NCBI RefSeq assembly: GCF_000963925.1
Contig: NZ_BAMV01000051.1
Location: 1 to 41,380 of the forward strand
Direction of reading: 5' to 3'
DNA from: Acetobacter cibinongensis
Lineage (GTDB): Bacteria > Pseudomonadota > Alphaproteobacteria > Acetobacterales > Acetobacteraceae
Length of the DNA stretch: 41,380 nt
Part shown: positions 26,768-36,675 of the stretch, one piece after another
Layout: the number at the start of each line of letters is the position of its first letter
Position numbering within the stretch: position 1 is the stretch's first letter
Notes under the pieces: model-generated
Databases searched by the model: none
The model's input: only the letters and a program-made list of their open reading frames with translations
Told to the model about the DNA's origin: nothing
Position numbers and translations under genes: made by a program

Positions 26768-27888
26768 GATCCCGTTGCCTGAATGGACTGCTGAAAAGGT
26801 ATGGGGCCAAGCACGGGCGGCCTCTGATAACGCCGCGGAGCAGGAGTTGCCTTGCGGATCATACGTAGCACCATGCCGTCTCTTAACCCACGATCAGCAA
26901 CAATAATATCCTCAATCGGCCACATATCGTGAATGGCTTCAAAAATAGCGCATCCGGGCAATACAAAAGTGGACCGATCCGGACCAATGCAGGGATGAGC
27001 TTCCACCCCCTCCGGCCCGAGTTCATGCAGCATGCGTACTGCACGCCGCGCACTGACTGAAGGCAATTGTGAGCCATCAACAGCGGCCCGTACATAACGC
27101 GGCAACCCAAGAACAAGGCTTGCAAGCGTTGTCACCGTCCCGCTGGTGCCGATAAACCGTGTCTGCTTGCGCCGAATTTCCGGGCCTATCCGGTGTACGT
27201 TTTCAAAGTCGTGAAGCGCCTGCTTGGTATGGGCAACCATTTCAGCGTAACAGCCAAGGTCGTAAGAGCTTTTTGGCCCAAACTGCTCAGACAGGGTAAT
27301 GACCCCTATAGGCAAGCTAAGGTACCCAATAAGCTCCTGCGTCTGGCGGAACGGATCTACCCGAACCCATGCGATTTCTGTCGAGCCACCGCCGATATCA
27401 AACAGCAGCGCACGGTTGCGTGGCACCCCAAAGCGGGGGTTATGGATAAGGTTGGCGCAGCTTTCTACCGCCAGGCAAGCCTCTTCCCGTCCTGATATAA
27501 TGTTGATGTTAAAGCCTGTCTCGGCTCTCACACGTTCAAGAAACTTTGAGCCATTGCCCGCGCGGCGGCATGCTTCAGTAGCCACAGCCCGAATATCGCG
27601 CAGTTGACGGCGGCCTACACGGTCTGCACAGGCGCGCAGGGCATCCAGTGTGCGTTCCATAGCGGGTTCACCGAGCATACCTGTGTGGTGCAGCCCTTCA
27701 CCCAGCTTCACCATCCGGCTGTAGCTGTCCACTACACGAAACCCTCCGGCTGTCTGGGCAGCCACCATCAGGCGGCAGTTATTTGTGCCCAGATCCAGAG
27801 CGGCAAAAAGTTCATCATCATAAGAGCGGTTGTAAGAAGATAAATGGGTCCTGCCCGGGCGGCCGGCCCAGGGGGGAGTGTGATCCAT
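26764..27888 (-). CDS. Exopolyphosphatase / guanosine pentaphosphatase family protein
   Basis: 374 residues of the Ppx/GppA family (actin-like ATPase fold). FAALDLGTNNCRLMVA near residue 28 is the phosphate-1 loop, ISGREEACLAVE near 135 is the substrate Glu region, and LLFDIGGGSTEIAWV near 163 is phosphate-2. The protein is the short form lacking the extra C-terminal domains of E. coli Ppx. It may hydrolyse polyphosphate or pppGpp, so it could act in stringent or phosphate control. AAGGA precedes the ATG. First gene of the ppx-rlmE-tpm set. Confidence 0.9.
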   Translation of the reverse strand: MDHTPPWAGRPGRTHLSSYNRSYDDELFAALDLGTNNCRLMVAAQTAGGFRVVDSYSRMVKLGEGLHHTGMLGEPAMERTLDALRACADRVGRRQLRDIRAVATEACRRAGNGSKFLERVRAETGFNINIISGREEACLAVESCANLIHNPRFGVPRNRALLFDIGGGSTEIAWVRVDPFRQTQELIGYLSLPIGVITLSEQFGPKSSYDLGCYAEMVAHTKQALHDFENVHRIGPEIRRKQTRFIGTSGTVTTLASLVLGLPRYVRAAVDGSQLPSVSARRAVRMLHELGPEGVEAHPCIGPDRSTFVLPGCAIFEAIHDMWPIEDIIVADRGLRDGMVLRMIRKATPAPRRYQRPPVLGPIPFQQSIQATGS

Positions 27889-28084
27889 CTGTCCGGTCCT
27901 TCTTGGTTAAGAGGTTGATACATCGTTAAATCCTATTTTTGGGGAGTGTGGCCAAAGGAGCAAGACAATTATGTGAAAAAAGAAGAATTCTTTTCATTTT
28001 TCCCCTTGCGCGCCAAATTCGAGGGTGTTAGATCACCGTCACCGACACGGAAGACACTTTTTGACTTCCTGAAAATCTCCTTGC

Positions 28085-28158
28085 TGGGAGATAGTTTAGC
28101 GGTAGAACTACCGGCTCTGACCCGGTCAGCCCTGGTTCGAATCCAGGTCTCCCAGCCA
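28085..28158 (+). tRNA. tRNA-Gln (anticodon CUG)
   Basis: A 74-nt cloverleaf folds by eye. The acceptor stem pairs TGGGAGA with TCTCCCA, the D arm is GTTT/GAAC, and the anticodon stem ACCGG/CCGGT encloses the loop CTCTGAC, with CTG at positions 34-36. The variable region is 4 nt, the T arm CCTGG/CCAGG encloses TTCGAAT, the discriminator is G73 as in glutamine tRNAs, and CCA is encoded. It reads CAG codons. No integrase or att duplication adjoins it. Confidence 0.95.
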
Positions 28159-28272
28159 ATTTCCCAAAAAATAAAATATAAGCCTGCTCTAAGCTAGTGC
28201 TGCTTAAAAGTCGTCACGCTTTTATCAGCGTGCCCTCTCCCGCAGTAGTCACACTTGTTGGTGTAACTTCAT

Positions 28273-28305
28273 AAAAAAGAGCCTGTCACGGCGACCGCAA
28301 CAGAC
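28273..28305 (-). terminator. Terminator of the CsbD-like gene
   Basis: On the minus strand an 11-bp stem (28305-28295 with 28291-28281, including three G-U pairs) closes a 3-nt loop and is followed by TCTTTTTT. It begins 32 nt after the csbD-like stop. This is the only good hairpin between that gene and the tRNA. Confidence 0.7.
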
Positions 28306-28337
28306 CCTCCTCGGCGTATTTCAGTGAGAGTAGTGAC

Positions 28338-28529
28338 TTAGAGCTTATCAATGCCTTTTTTTACGGCATCTTTCGCGTCACCCGCCTTTTCCTGAACCTT
28401 GCCTTTGATGTTCTGGGCAACGCCTTCAGCTCTCAGACGATCATTGTCGGTCAGTTTGCCAGCTTCTTCCTTGATTTTACCAGCAACCTGATTGGCAGCG
28501 CCCTGTACTTTGTCTGTAAACGAACTCAT
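28338..28529 (-). CDS. CsbD-like stress protein
   Basis: 63 residues from ATG 28529, which has GGAG 9 nt upstream; a longer in-frame start at 28556 does not. The sequence is the low-complexity, highly charged CsbD pattern: SSFTDKVQGAANQVAGKIKEEAGKLTDNDRL, then a second half rich in Lys, Ala and Asp. CsbD family proteins are abundant, soluble and induced in general stress or stationary phase in many bacteria; their molecular role is unknown. It is a single gene with its own terminator. Confidence 0.9.
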   Translation of the reverse strand: MSSFTDKVQGAANQVAGKIKEEAGKLTDNDRLRAEGVAQNIKGKVQEKAGDAKDAVKKGIDKL

Positions 28530-28560
28530 GATGTGTTGCTCCTTTACTGTATACACCTAC

Positions 28561-28586
28561 AACGCAGCGCCCCTCAAAAAGGTTGC
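28561..28586 (-). promoter_or_regulatory. EcfG-like promoter candidate for the csbD-like gene
   Basis: On the minus strand GCAACC and CGTT are separated by 16 nt, one mismatch from the GGAACC-N16/17-CGTT consensus of alphaproteobacterial general-stress sigma factors. The CGTT element ends 31 nt before the ATG, a sensible distance. CsbD genes are common members of that regulon. Whether this organism has EcfG is unknown, so the call is weak. Confidence 0.25.
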
Positions 28587-28731
28587 AATTTTTCCAGATA
28601 ACTTGCTTTGAGTAGTTTGATCCTCGGACTTAGTACCTTGCGTACTCCGTTACGCACTGGCGGAACGTTTACGATAACGCAATAATTTCTTTCCTTACAC
28701 TTGAGCGATACTATCAGGGTTTTGAGAGCAT

Positions 28732-29361
28732 ATGACTGACTTGCCTATTCTCTACAGTTTTCGGCGCTGCCCCTATGCTATGCGGGCACGCTTGGCCCTG
28801 CTAGCAAGCCAGACAGACTGCGAAATAAGGGAAGTGAAACTAGCTCAAAAGCCACCTGAAATGTTGGCGCTCTCACCCAAAGGCACTGTACCTGTTCTGG
28901 TTCAACCCGATGGCATGGTTATGGAAGAAAGCCTGGATATCATGCTGGCTGCCTTGCGCCATAATGATCCGCTGGGTTGGCTGTCCCACTACAATTCCGA
29001 CCTCGTATTAAAAAATGATACGCATTTTAAATTTCATCTTGATCGGTACAAATATTCTACCCGCTACAACACGGATGCCTTGGAACATCGGGCCAAAGCC
29101 TTGGGGATCTTAAACGAGCTGGAACGTCTATTTGACCCGGCTTTCCCCTTTCTGGACGGACAGGCGATGAGCTTGATGGATGCAGCACTTGCTCCCTTTG
29201 TACGACAATTTGCCGCAACGGATACAGCATGGTTTGACGCACAGAGGCTGCCTGCCATTCAACGCTGGTTAATGGCCTTTACAGGTTCCCGCCTATTCGA
29301 ACGTGCCATGATACGCCTGCCTGTGTGGCAGGCGGGGGACTGTCCAGTTTTTCTGACTTAA
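28732..29361 (+). CDS. Glutathione S-transferase family protein
   Basis: 209 residues. The N-terminal thioredoxin-like domain has YSFRRCPYAMRARLAL at residues 8-23, with Cys at 13, then SPKGTVPVLV near 48 (cis-Pro) and the ES pair in EESLDIM near 65 that binds glutathione. The C-terminal domain is helical. The single Cys in the CPYA position resembles omega or beta-type GSTs that work as thiol transferases. Substrate unknown. It begins 200 nt from the divergent csbD-like gene and precedes the A2M gene by about 130 nt. Confidence 0.87.
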   Translation: MTDLPILYSFRRCPYAMRARLALLASQTDCEIREVKLAQKPPEMLALSPKGTVPVLVQPDGMVMEESLDIMLAALRHNDPLGWLSHYNSDLVLKNDTHFKFHLDRYKYSTRYNTDALEHRAKALGILNELERLFDPAFPFLDGQAMSLMDAALAPFVRQFAATDTAWFDAQRLPAIQRWLMAFTGSRLFERAMIRLPVWQAGDCPVFLT

Positions 29362-29494
29362 GGCACAACCAGACTCTTTAATACGCCAGCATCTGGGCAG
29401 GTCGCGAAAGTTAAGTAACAGCACACCACCCTGCGGAAACTTGTACTGCCCCCCTACAGGGAAGTGTATTTTCGTACAGAATGCCTGTGCTACT

Positions 29495-32400
29495 ATGGCC
29501 AGACTTGATCATACGCGAACCAGGTCCGGTTTCAGCGGCGTTTTCATAGGACGGAGCAAGACATTGGCCGGTTTGTCCAGACAGTTCCCAACACTCAGCC
29601 TTATGTTGCTTGGCATTGCAGGCTCCGCACCAGCACTTGCCCAAACACCCAACTCGTCTGCCCCGCCGCACTTCCAGTTCAATCGCACCGTGCTGGATGC
29701 TACAGGTGAGCGCCCCCAACTCTGCTTAGAGTTTAATGCGCCACTTGCCACTCAGGATGCAAAAACACTTGCCCGCAGTGTAACGCTTGTTCCCTCAACA
29801 TCTTCGCAACCCTCTGTTGCAGGCAATCGTTTCTGCGTTGGAAACCTGACGTTTAATACGCGCTACAGCATTTCTCTCTCCACGGCGTTTACAGCGGCAG
29901 ATGGTCAACACCTCCCGCAACCCCTGACCCTTCATGCACAGTTTGGCGCACGGCAACCTCGGGTCAGCATGGTAGGCAGCGGGTATATCCTGCCGGAGCA
30001 CACGTCTCATGGCGTGGCTATTGAGAGCATAAATGTTGATAGCCTCAGAATTCATGTGTTTCAGGTCCGGCCATACACACAGTTTCCGGGAGTCACCTCC
30101 TTAAATGCTGCCGATCTGGATTTAGGACAAAGCGCTCTGTCGGCCTGGAAATTCCGGTCGCTTTTAGAATCGAGTATGCAGGAAGTCTGGCACGGCACAA
30201 TGCGCGTGCGGAACATGCAGGACCAATCGGTAACAACGGCTTTTCCTCTGCCGGATGTCATTGGAAAGGCACCGCAGGGTCTATATCTTGTGACTGTCGA
30301 AAACGCGGCACTCCCGGCAAACAGTAGCCCGGTAGAAAGTGCGTTAACTGAATCCAGAACCCGTGACAGCAATGAGGGCTACTCGCCCGCCCTGTACCAG
30401 GACATTGCTGCGCGCTGGGTGAATGTGAGCGACATTGGCCTGACCATGCTGCGCGGAGAAGACGGTCTGGGCGTCAGTGTCCGATCGCTGCAAACGGGCA
30501 CGCCGAAGTCTGATGTAACCTTATCCCTGCAAGCCCGGAACGGCACTGTGCTGGAAAGCATAAAAACCGGGAGTGACGGTGTAGGCCATTTTTCCGCGCC
30601 ACTCTTACAAGGTGCCAATGCGGAAAAAGCCACCGCGCTGATAGCCGAGACAGGCCGTGATTTCAGCTTTTTACACTTGGACCGACAATGGTTCGATTTT
30701 TCAAACTGGCATGATCTGGAACACCTGCAAACCACGCCTGTTGCAAGCATCTCTGGCCTGCAAGCTCTTATTCAGTCTGACCGTGGCATTTACCGCCCTG
30801 GTGAAACAGTCCATTTGCTGAGCCTGATACGCGACCGCGCTGGCAAGGCTGTTGATACGGCACACGCAACCTTGGTGCTGCGCCGTCCAGACCGGATGGA
30901 TGCTCAACATATCCCGCTGAAACAGGGCAAAAGCGGTGGCTACACAACAGAGCTGCCCTTGAGCACCACGGTTCCTACCGGCCTGTGGCATGCTGAAATT
31001 GTAACTGACCCAACACTCCCCCCAATTGGCACGACCCAGTTTGAGGTAAACGACTTCGTGCCTCAGATTATCTCCGTGGCATTTAAAGCGCCTGACTTTG
31101 CGACGCCCGACACTCCAATTACCCTCGCGGGTAGCGCACGTTTCCTGTACGGCGCGGCAGGCTCCGGGCTGTTAAGCGACAGTTCGTATAAAGTAGCGCC
31201 CGATCCAGCCCCTGTTCCGGGCTATAACGAATGGGCCTTTGGGCTGGAAAATGAGGAGTTTCCTCCCCTAAGCGGCCCCGTTGCCGCCCCCCCGACAGAT
31301 AGCAAGGGGCTGACAACACTAACCCTTTCACCGGAAATCCCGTCCGGTCTAACCAAGCCGTTGGTAGTGGATGTGACCGCAGGTTTGCTGGATCCGACAG
31401 GGCGGCGCGTGAGCGAACATGTCCGCATTCCGGTTCGTCGCACAACCCCGCTTATTGGCGTTCAGGTTGCTCATAATGATGCCTCGGGATCTGAAGCCTC
31501 TCCCGTTCCAGCAAACATTATCTGCTTTGCGCCCGATAATACGCCATTAGGGCAGAAAACCCTGCACTGGTCCCTCGCACGGGTAAACCGTATTTATAAC
31601 TGGTCTCACACAGATGAGGACGGCTGGACCTTCTCCAGCCACAGTGTGGATGTGCCCATGCAATCTGGCACAACTACAACAGATGCCAAAGGCCGCAGTC
31701 TTATCACCCCCATACTGGACTGGGGTGAATACCGCCTGACCGTAACCGACCCTGACAGCACTGCAGCGACATCGTCGCGCTTTTTCTCAGGATGGGGCGG
31801 GCTGTCCAGCAATACCAACACGCCCGATCAGCTACCGGTTTCCACGCGTGATGCACAGGTCATGCCCAATGGAAAAACCATTCTACATATTGGCAGCGGG
31901 TTTACAGGGCAGGCTCAAATTACACTGGCAACAGACCACGTACTCTCAACCCAGACCGTAGATGTACCAACTATAGGACTGGATGTCCCCCTGACAGCCA
32001 CCCCCGAGTGGCACTCTGGCGCTTATATTCTTGTAACACTCTACCGGCCCCTTGCCGCCAAAAGTGCAACACCACTTCGCCCCCATGACCCTGTCCGGGC
32101 CGTTGGGCTTGCGTGGGTGGGGGTTAATCAGTCCGCGCACCATCTGGCAGTCTCTCTAAAAGCACCCAAAGAAATCCAGCCACGCACAACCTTGAGCGTG
32201 CCCGTTGATGTGCAGTTACCGACCGGCCCCTCAGATAAACCAGTTTACGTGGCCATATCCGCAGTTGACCAAGGCATACTCAGCCTGACGCATTTTACTC
32301 CCCAAGATATGTTTGCCGCTCTTTACGGCAAACCACGCCTTGGGGTTGATATGCTGGATAATTATGGCGCACTGCTCCTCAGCACCGCTCAGGCAGGGCA

Positions 32401-34639
32401 GATCCGGTCAGGCGGTGACAGTGCAGCCGCCAACGATGCCGCTGGCCCGCAGGTGCATAGTACACAAAGTGTTGCCCTATTTTCCGGCCCTGTAACACTG
32501 GATGCCGCTGGGCACGGGACCGTCACATTCCCTGTGCAGGATTTTGATGGTCAACTTCATCTCATGGCAACAGCATGGACGGAGGATGCTGTTGGCAACG
32601 CACAGGCTGACACTCTCTCCCGTGACGCAGTATTTCCCGAACTCGGCCTCCCCCGGTTTCTGGCGCCTGGTGACACTGCGAATATTCTTGTATCAACCAT
32701 TAACAACACGGCACCCGCTGGAACCTATACCGTTGAAATTACCACTGACGGACCGGTGCACCTAACCGGCGCCGCTCAGACGGAGGCCACACTTTCGCCG
32801 GGAGCGCGGAGTGATATCCGGGTGCCCCTTGCGGTTGATCCATCTGCCACGGGCCTGGAAAGTACGGGCGTGGCGCATATTCATCTGACTTTACTACGCA
32901 AAGGCAACCATACGCCCATACTCAAGCGTTCTTGGCCTATTGGTATTCGTCAGGCACACCAACCCATCATGCTTTCCTCCGTGATGATACTGGACGCGGG
33001 CAAAAGCCAGACGGTTGATAAGAGTATGCTGGCAGGACTGATACCAGCCAGTACCACCATTGCCCTCAGCACGTCCGCTGTTGCCGGGGTGGATAGCGTT
33101 GCTCTGCTTCAGTCTCTTAATGCCAGCCTGTGGGGCACATCGGCAGACCTCGCAGCTCAAGCCCGCGCCCTCCTTCTGGTATCCAACCCTGCACTGATCA
33201 GCACGCATGAAACGCAGGAGACACTCCACCGTAAAGTTCAGTCTGTTGTGGATACGCTACTAAACAGACAGAGCCCTTCAGGTGAAATAGGGCAATGGCA
33301 GGCTAATGACGGCCGCAGCCTGCCAGATGACCTGATCTACATGGCAGACTTTCTGATACGCGCAAAAAATGCCGGGTATGTCGTGCCTGATGACAAGCTT
33401 TCCATGCTTCTGGATCGCATAGAAAGCACTCAACTGGCAGGGGACCTCACATCGTCCTCTTCTGTGAGAGACCTGAATGAGCGCGCTTACGCAGGCTATG
33501 TTCTGGCTCGCGCAGGCCGCTTACACCCGGAAGCAATGAGGAGCCTTGCCGCCTCTCTTATCAGCAAAACGGTGGACAAACGCACCACGCTGCTCTGGGC
33601 GGATGTTGCAACGGAACACGCACAGGCCACCCCACAAGCCATCGGCCATCTTGCAACTGCCCTTGCCTTGGGTGGAGAAGCTGATGATGGCAGCCTGACC
33701 GATCCGGGGGCTCTTTTTTCATCCGCCATGGCAGCGCTTGGTCCAGCGCGGACTGAGCGCCCGCCGCTTGAACTCAGTGGTTTATATTGGGCCTACGTGC
33801 GTGACCTAGCATGTCTGGCCGCCCTTGCAGCAGAAGCGCACAATACCGAAAATGCCTACGCATTGCTTACGCGGTTTAGCCGCCTGCCGCTTGCCCCAGA
33901 TGACCTGAAAGGATCCGTCAAAACAGCCTTGCTTGAAACCGCTGCCGCCCTGAACAACGATGCGGCTGACCGCAGCTTGCGCATTGGCTCCCTGAATTTT
34001 CCTGCTCCACTCAAACTACCCTTCATTCAGACACTCAGTGCGGATCAGGTGCAGCACGGGGTAGCTGTTGAAAATACCGGAAAAAAGACCCTGTTTGTCT
34101 CCACCACGGTACGGGGTGCCCCTGCAGGTCCGGTCTCGTCACTGGATAATGGATTGTCCGTCCACATGCAGGGCTGGACACTTGCTGGACAGCCTTTCGA
34201 TCTGACGCAAATGCACCAGAATGATCGGTTCATTGTCAGTATTGATGGAGATGCGCAGAAGCCCGGCAGTTATGCAGTGCTCATCTCAGACCTCCTGCCA
34301 GCAGGCTGGGAGATTGAGCATATTATCACACCGGAAGAGGCCGGAAGCGCCGACAACGAGAGCGATGAGGATGATACAAAGACCTCTAAACCCTATAATT
34401 TCCTGAAAGATCTGACCTACACCGAGAACACTACCGCCCGTGATGACCGGTTCACGGCCTTCCTGCATTTCAACACGGGAGATGTGCGCCCGACTAAACG
34501 AGGCTTTCGGGTTGCTTATATTGCGCGCGCCATTACCCCCGGCGTGTTTGCAAGACCGGAAACGCTTGTGACGGCCCATGAAAGACCTGCCATTGCGGGG
34601 CGTACGGCCTCCTCCACCGTTACCATTCTTGCGCAGTGA
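29495..34639 (+). CDS. Alpha-2-macroglobulin-like protein lacking the thioester motif
   Basis: 1714 residues from ATG 29495; an in-frame TTG at 29441 is possible but overlaps a promoter-like TTGTAC-N18-TGTATT. A long signal region ends in GSAPALAQ near residue 50, so the protein is periplasmic. Macroglobulin domains follow. SDRGIYRPGETVH near residue 428 and ISAVDQGILSLTHF near 922 are typical of bacterial A2M, and LPRFLAPGD lies near 1070. In the expected thioester domain (about 1190-1420) no C-x-E-Q occurs; the aligned stretch reads SLNASLWGTSADL. Bacterial A2Ms are thought to trap invading proteases. The stop overlaps the pbpC GTG start, so the two are translationally coupled. Confidence 0.88.
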   Translation: MARLDHTRTRSGFSGVFIGRSKTLAGLSRQFPTLSLMLLGIAGSAPALAQTPNSSAPPHFQFNRTVLDATGERPQLCLEFNAPLATQDAKTLARSVTLVPSTSSQPSVAGNRFCVGNLTFNTRYSISLSTAFTAADGQHLPQPLTLHAQFGARQPRVSMVGSGYILPEHTSHGVAIESINVDSLRIHVFQVRPYTQFPGVTSLNAADLDLGQSALSAWKFRSLLESSMQEVWHGTMRVRNMQDQSVTTAFPLPDVIGKAPQGLYLVTVENAALPANSSPVESALTESRTRDSNEGYSPALYQDIAARWVNVSDIGLTMLRGEDGLGVSVRSLQTGTPKSDVTLSLQARNGTVLESIKTGSDGVGHFSAPLLQGANAEKATALIAETGRDFSFLHLDRQWFDFSNWHDLEHLQTTPVASISGLQALIQSDRGIYRPGETVHLLSLIRDRAGKAVDTAHATLVLRRPDRMDAQHIPLKQGKSGGYTTELPLSTTVPTGLWHAEIVTDPTLPPIGTTQFEVNDFVPQIISVAFKAPDFATPDTPITLAGSARFLYGAAGSGLLSDSSYKVAPDPAPVPGYNEWAFGLENEEFPPLSGPVAAPPTDSKGLTTLTLSPEIPSGLTKPLVVDVTAGLLDPTGRRVSEHVRIPVRRTTPLIGVQVAHNDASGSEASPVPANIICFAPDNTPLGQKTLHWSLARVNRIYNWSHTDEDGWTFSSHSVDVPMQSGTTTTDAKGRSLITPILDWGEYRLTVTDPDSTAATSSRFFSGWGGLSSNTNTPDQLPVSTRDAQVMPNGKTILHIGSGFTGQAQITLATDHVLSTQTVDVPTIGLDVPLTATPEWHSGAYILVTLYRPLAAKSATPLRPHDPVRAVGLAWVGVNQSAHHLAVSLKAPKEIQPRTTLSVPVDVQLPTGPSDKPVYVAISAVDQGILSLTHFTPQDMFAALYGKPRLGVDMLDNYGALLLSTAQAGQIRSGGDSAAANDAAGPQVHSTQSVALFSGPVTLDAAGHGTVTFPVQDFDGQLHLMATAWTEDAVGNAQADTLSRDAVFPELGLPRFLAPGDTANILVSTINNTAPAGTYTVEITTDGPVHLTGAAQTEATLSPGARSDIRVPLAVDPSATGLESTGVAHIHLTLLRKGNHTPILKRSWPIGIRQAHQPIMLSSVMILDAGKSQTVDKSMLAGLIPASTTIALSTSAVAGVDSVALLQSLNASLWGTSADLAAQARALLLVSNPALISTHETQETLHRKVQSVVDTLLNRQSPSGEIGQWQANDGRSLPDDLIYMADFLIRAKNAGYVVPDDKLSMLLDRIESTQLAGDLTSSSSVRDLNERAYAGYVLARAGRLHPEAMRSLAASLISKTVDKRTTLLWADVATEHAQATPQAIGHLATALALGGEADDGSLTDPGALFSSAMAALGPARTERPPLELSGLYWAYVRDLACLAALAAEAHNTENAYALLTRFSRLPLAPDDLKGSVKTALLETAAALNNDAADRSLRIGSLNFPAPLKLPFIQTLSADQVQHGVAVENTGKKTLFVSTTVRGAPAGPVSSLDNGLSVHMQGWTLAGQPFDLTQMHQNDRFIVSIDGDAQKPGSYAVLISDLLPAGWEIEHIITPEEAGSADNESDEDDTKTSKPYNFLKDLTYTENTTARDDRFTAFLHFNTGDVRPTKRGFRVAYIARAITPGVFARPETLVTAHERPAIAGRTASSTVTILAQ

Positions 34640-36675
34640 CACTGGAAAATCGGGCCGCAACGCCTAAAAGGCAACCCGGCACGACCCAGCCACGGTGGCG
34701 CCGTCTATGCGGCGCTGCACTCTGCGCCGCGATGGTTTTGGTGGTGGCACTAGCAATAACAGATAGACTATTCCCGCCACGTCTCACGCGGGCAGCGCAG
34801 GCATCTCTTCTGGTTTATGGTCGGGATGGTGCCCTGCTGGACGGCCATACCAGCGCGGATGGTTTCTGGCGTGTGCCTACGCACGCATCAGATGTTGACC
34901 CTCTCTATCTGTCCACCTTGTTCAGGGTAGAAGATCATCGCTTCTACGCCCATCCCGGCATTGATCTTCTAGCGCTTGGCCGTGCCTTCCTGCAAATTCT
35001 GGTGCGGCACCGTATTGTCTCCGGCGGCTCCACGTTGGCCATGCAAACCGCGCGCCTGCTTACGCCACACCGTCACACTCTGGTGGGAAAAATACAAGAT
35101 CTGGCGCGCGCCCTTCAACTGGAATGGCGTTACGGACGGGCTGGAGTGTTAGACCTCTACCTGACCCTCGCCCCGGAAGGGCGCAATATTGAAGGCATAC
35201 GTGCGGCCAGCCTGCTCTATTTTAGCCATGAACCCTCTCATCTTTCCGCCCAGGAAGCCGCTTTCCTTGTGGCACTCCCCCGTCGTCCCGCTGCGTTGCG
35301 CCCAGACAAACACCCTCACGCTCTTATTCAGGCAGCACAGTCCATTGTACGGTCTGCCACGCCGCCATTTTCCACTGAGATGATATGGGTAGCCCCTGTT
35401 TTCAGCCATATTCAGCATAACGCCCCGGAACTCACAGAGTATCTTGCTACGCGCCACTCGCAGGGCGTTGTCCACACCACAATTGATACCAGGCTTCAGC
35501 ATAGTGTCTGGCGCATCACGCAGACCCGACCCGCACCATTACGGGGCACATTTGCTGCGCTTATCGTCAATCGGGACCAAGAGATTGTGGCCTGGGTCGG
35601 CGGTGCCGAACACACCTGCCCCGGCTGCGCCATCAATATGGTCACGACCTCTCGCTCTCCTGGTTCGACCCTTAAGCCTTTTATTTACGGTATGGCGTTT
35701 GAGGCTGGATGGCTTACCCCCCAAACCCGAATTGATGACCGGCGCATGGCTTTGGGAGGATATGCTCCTTTCGATTTCGGCCATGCTTTTACGGGTGAAA
35801 CGACGGTTGCAGAGGCACTGCAACTCTCGCTGAATGTTCCGGCAGTTCAGGCACTCCAAAAGATCGGACCACGGCGTTTTGTTGAAAGACTTGCTGCCAA
35901 CGGGGTGACCCTCCACCTCCCTCATGGCGGAACACAGCCTGGGCTGGCCGTTGCCTTGGGCGGAGGCAATATTACCCTTGCTGACCTGACACGCCTCTAC
36001 ACAGCCTTCACACACTCCGGCATGATGTCAGATCTTGTAGTGACCCACCCTTTCCCCTCTACCGCTCCCACGCGCTTGCTCACCAGCCGTGCAAGTTCCG
36101 CAGTAAGAGATATTTTGCGCGGTACAGCACCACCACAAGGCCTTACTACGTGGCACAGCTTAGGCTTTAAAACCGGTACGTCTTATGGCAACCGGGATGC
36201 ATGGGCCTTCGCAACCTTGCCTCAAGGATGGACCGTTGGCGTGTGGGCTGGCAGACCGGATGGCACCGCTGTGCCGGGCATGACAGGCAGAGACACTGCC
36301 GGACCCGTCCTTGCAGATATTGCCAGCCTTCTTATGCCCGCCACAGCAGGCTCTCCCTCAGCCACGCAGCAGACTGCCATAGCACCCTCTCTTTCTCCTG
36401 CCCTGATAAAGGCAACGCGACCCAAAGCGCCACAGATCATCTTTCCCAAAAATCATTCAGAAATTGAAAGCCGTGGGCCTGATGGCACCATGCTTCCTGT
36501 GGGTTTGGAGGCTTCCGGGCGATGCTTGCCGTTTCAATGGTTCGTCAATGGTGCCCCGCTCCCTGTTGCGCCGGGGACTGAACCCGTGTGGTACCCTTCG
36601 TCTCCCGGCTTTGCCCATCTGACAGTAGTGGATTCCTGCGGAAAACATGCGGATGTAAGTATTCGCGTGCGCTGA
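34636..36675 (+). CDS. pbpC: Penicillin-binding protein 1C
   Basis: 679 residues with a GTG start overlapping the A2M stop. A membrane anchor lies near residues 16-38. The glycosyltransferase domain has VEDHRFYAHPGID near 96 (catalytic Glu) and GGSTLAMQTARLL near 131. The transpeptidase domain has SPGSTLKPF near 340 (S-x-x-K), SLN near 397 and KTGTS near 512. A C-terminal BiPBP_C-type domain (about 590-679) has FQWFVNGAPLP. PBP1C is a periplasm-facing bifunctional peptidoglycan synthase. Its pairing with A2M is the known yfhM-pbpC arrangement, interpreted as wall repair coupled to protease trapping. Confidence 0.94.
   Translation: MTLENRAATPKRQPGTTQPRWRRLCGAALCAAMVLVVALAITDRLFPPRLTRAAQASLLVYGRDGALLDGHTSADGFWRVPTHASDVDPLYLSTLFRVEDHRFYAHPGIDLLALGRAFLQILVRHRIVSGGSTLAMQTARLLTPHRHTLVGKIQDLARALQLEWRYGRAGVLDLYLTLAPEGRNIEGIRAASLLYFSHEPSHLSAQEAAFLVALPRRPAALRPDKHPHALIQAAQSIVRSATPPFSTEMIWVAPVFSHIQHNAPELTEYLATRHSQGVVHTTIDTRLQHSVWRITQTRPAPLRGTFAALIVNRDQEIVAWVGGAEHTCPGCAINMVTTSRSPGSTLKPFIYGMAFEAGWLTPQTRIDDRRMALGGYAPFDFGHAFTGETTVAEALQLSLNVPAVQALQKIGPRRFVERLAANGVTLHLPHGGTQPGLAVALGGGNITLADLTRLYTAFTHSGMMSDLVVTHPFPSTAPTRLLTSRASSAVRDILRGTAPPQGLTTWHSLGFKTGTSYGNRDAWAFATLPQGWTVGVWAGRPDGTAVPGMTGRDTAGPVLADIASLLMPATAGSPSATQQTAIAPSLSPALIKATRPKAPQIIFPKNHSEIESRGPDGTMLPVGLEASGRCLPFQWFVNGAPLPVAPGTEPVWYPSSPGFAHLTVVDSCGKHADVSIRVR

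Noticed and set aside
28085..28158. tRNA-Gln as an integration site for a genomic island
   Set aside because: No integrase, no duplicated tRNA 3' end and no island-like gene set is found next to it.
29441..29494. Upstream TTG start for the A2M gene
   Set aside because: The extra 18 residues do not look like a signal peptide and overlap a promoter-like sequence, so ATG 29495 is preferred.
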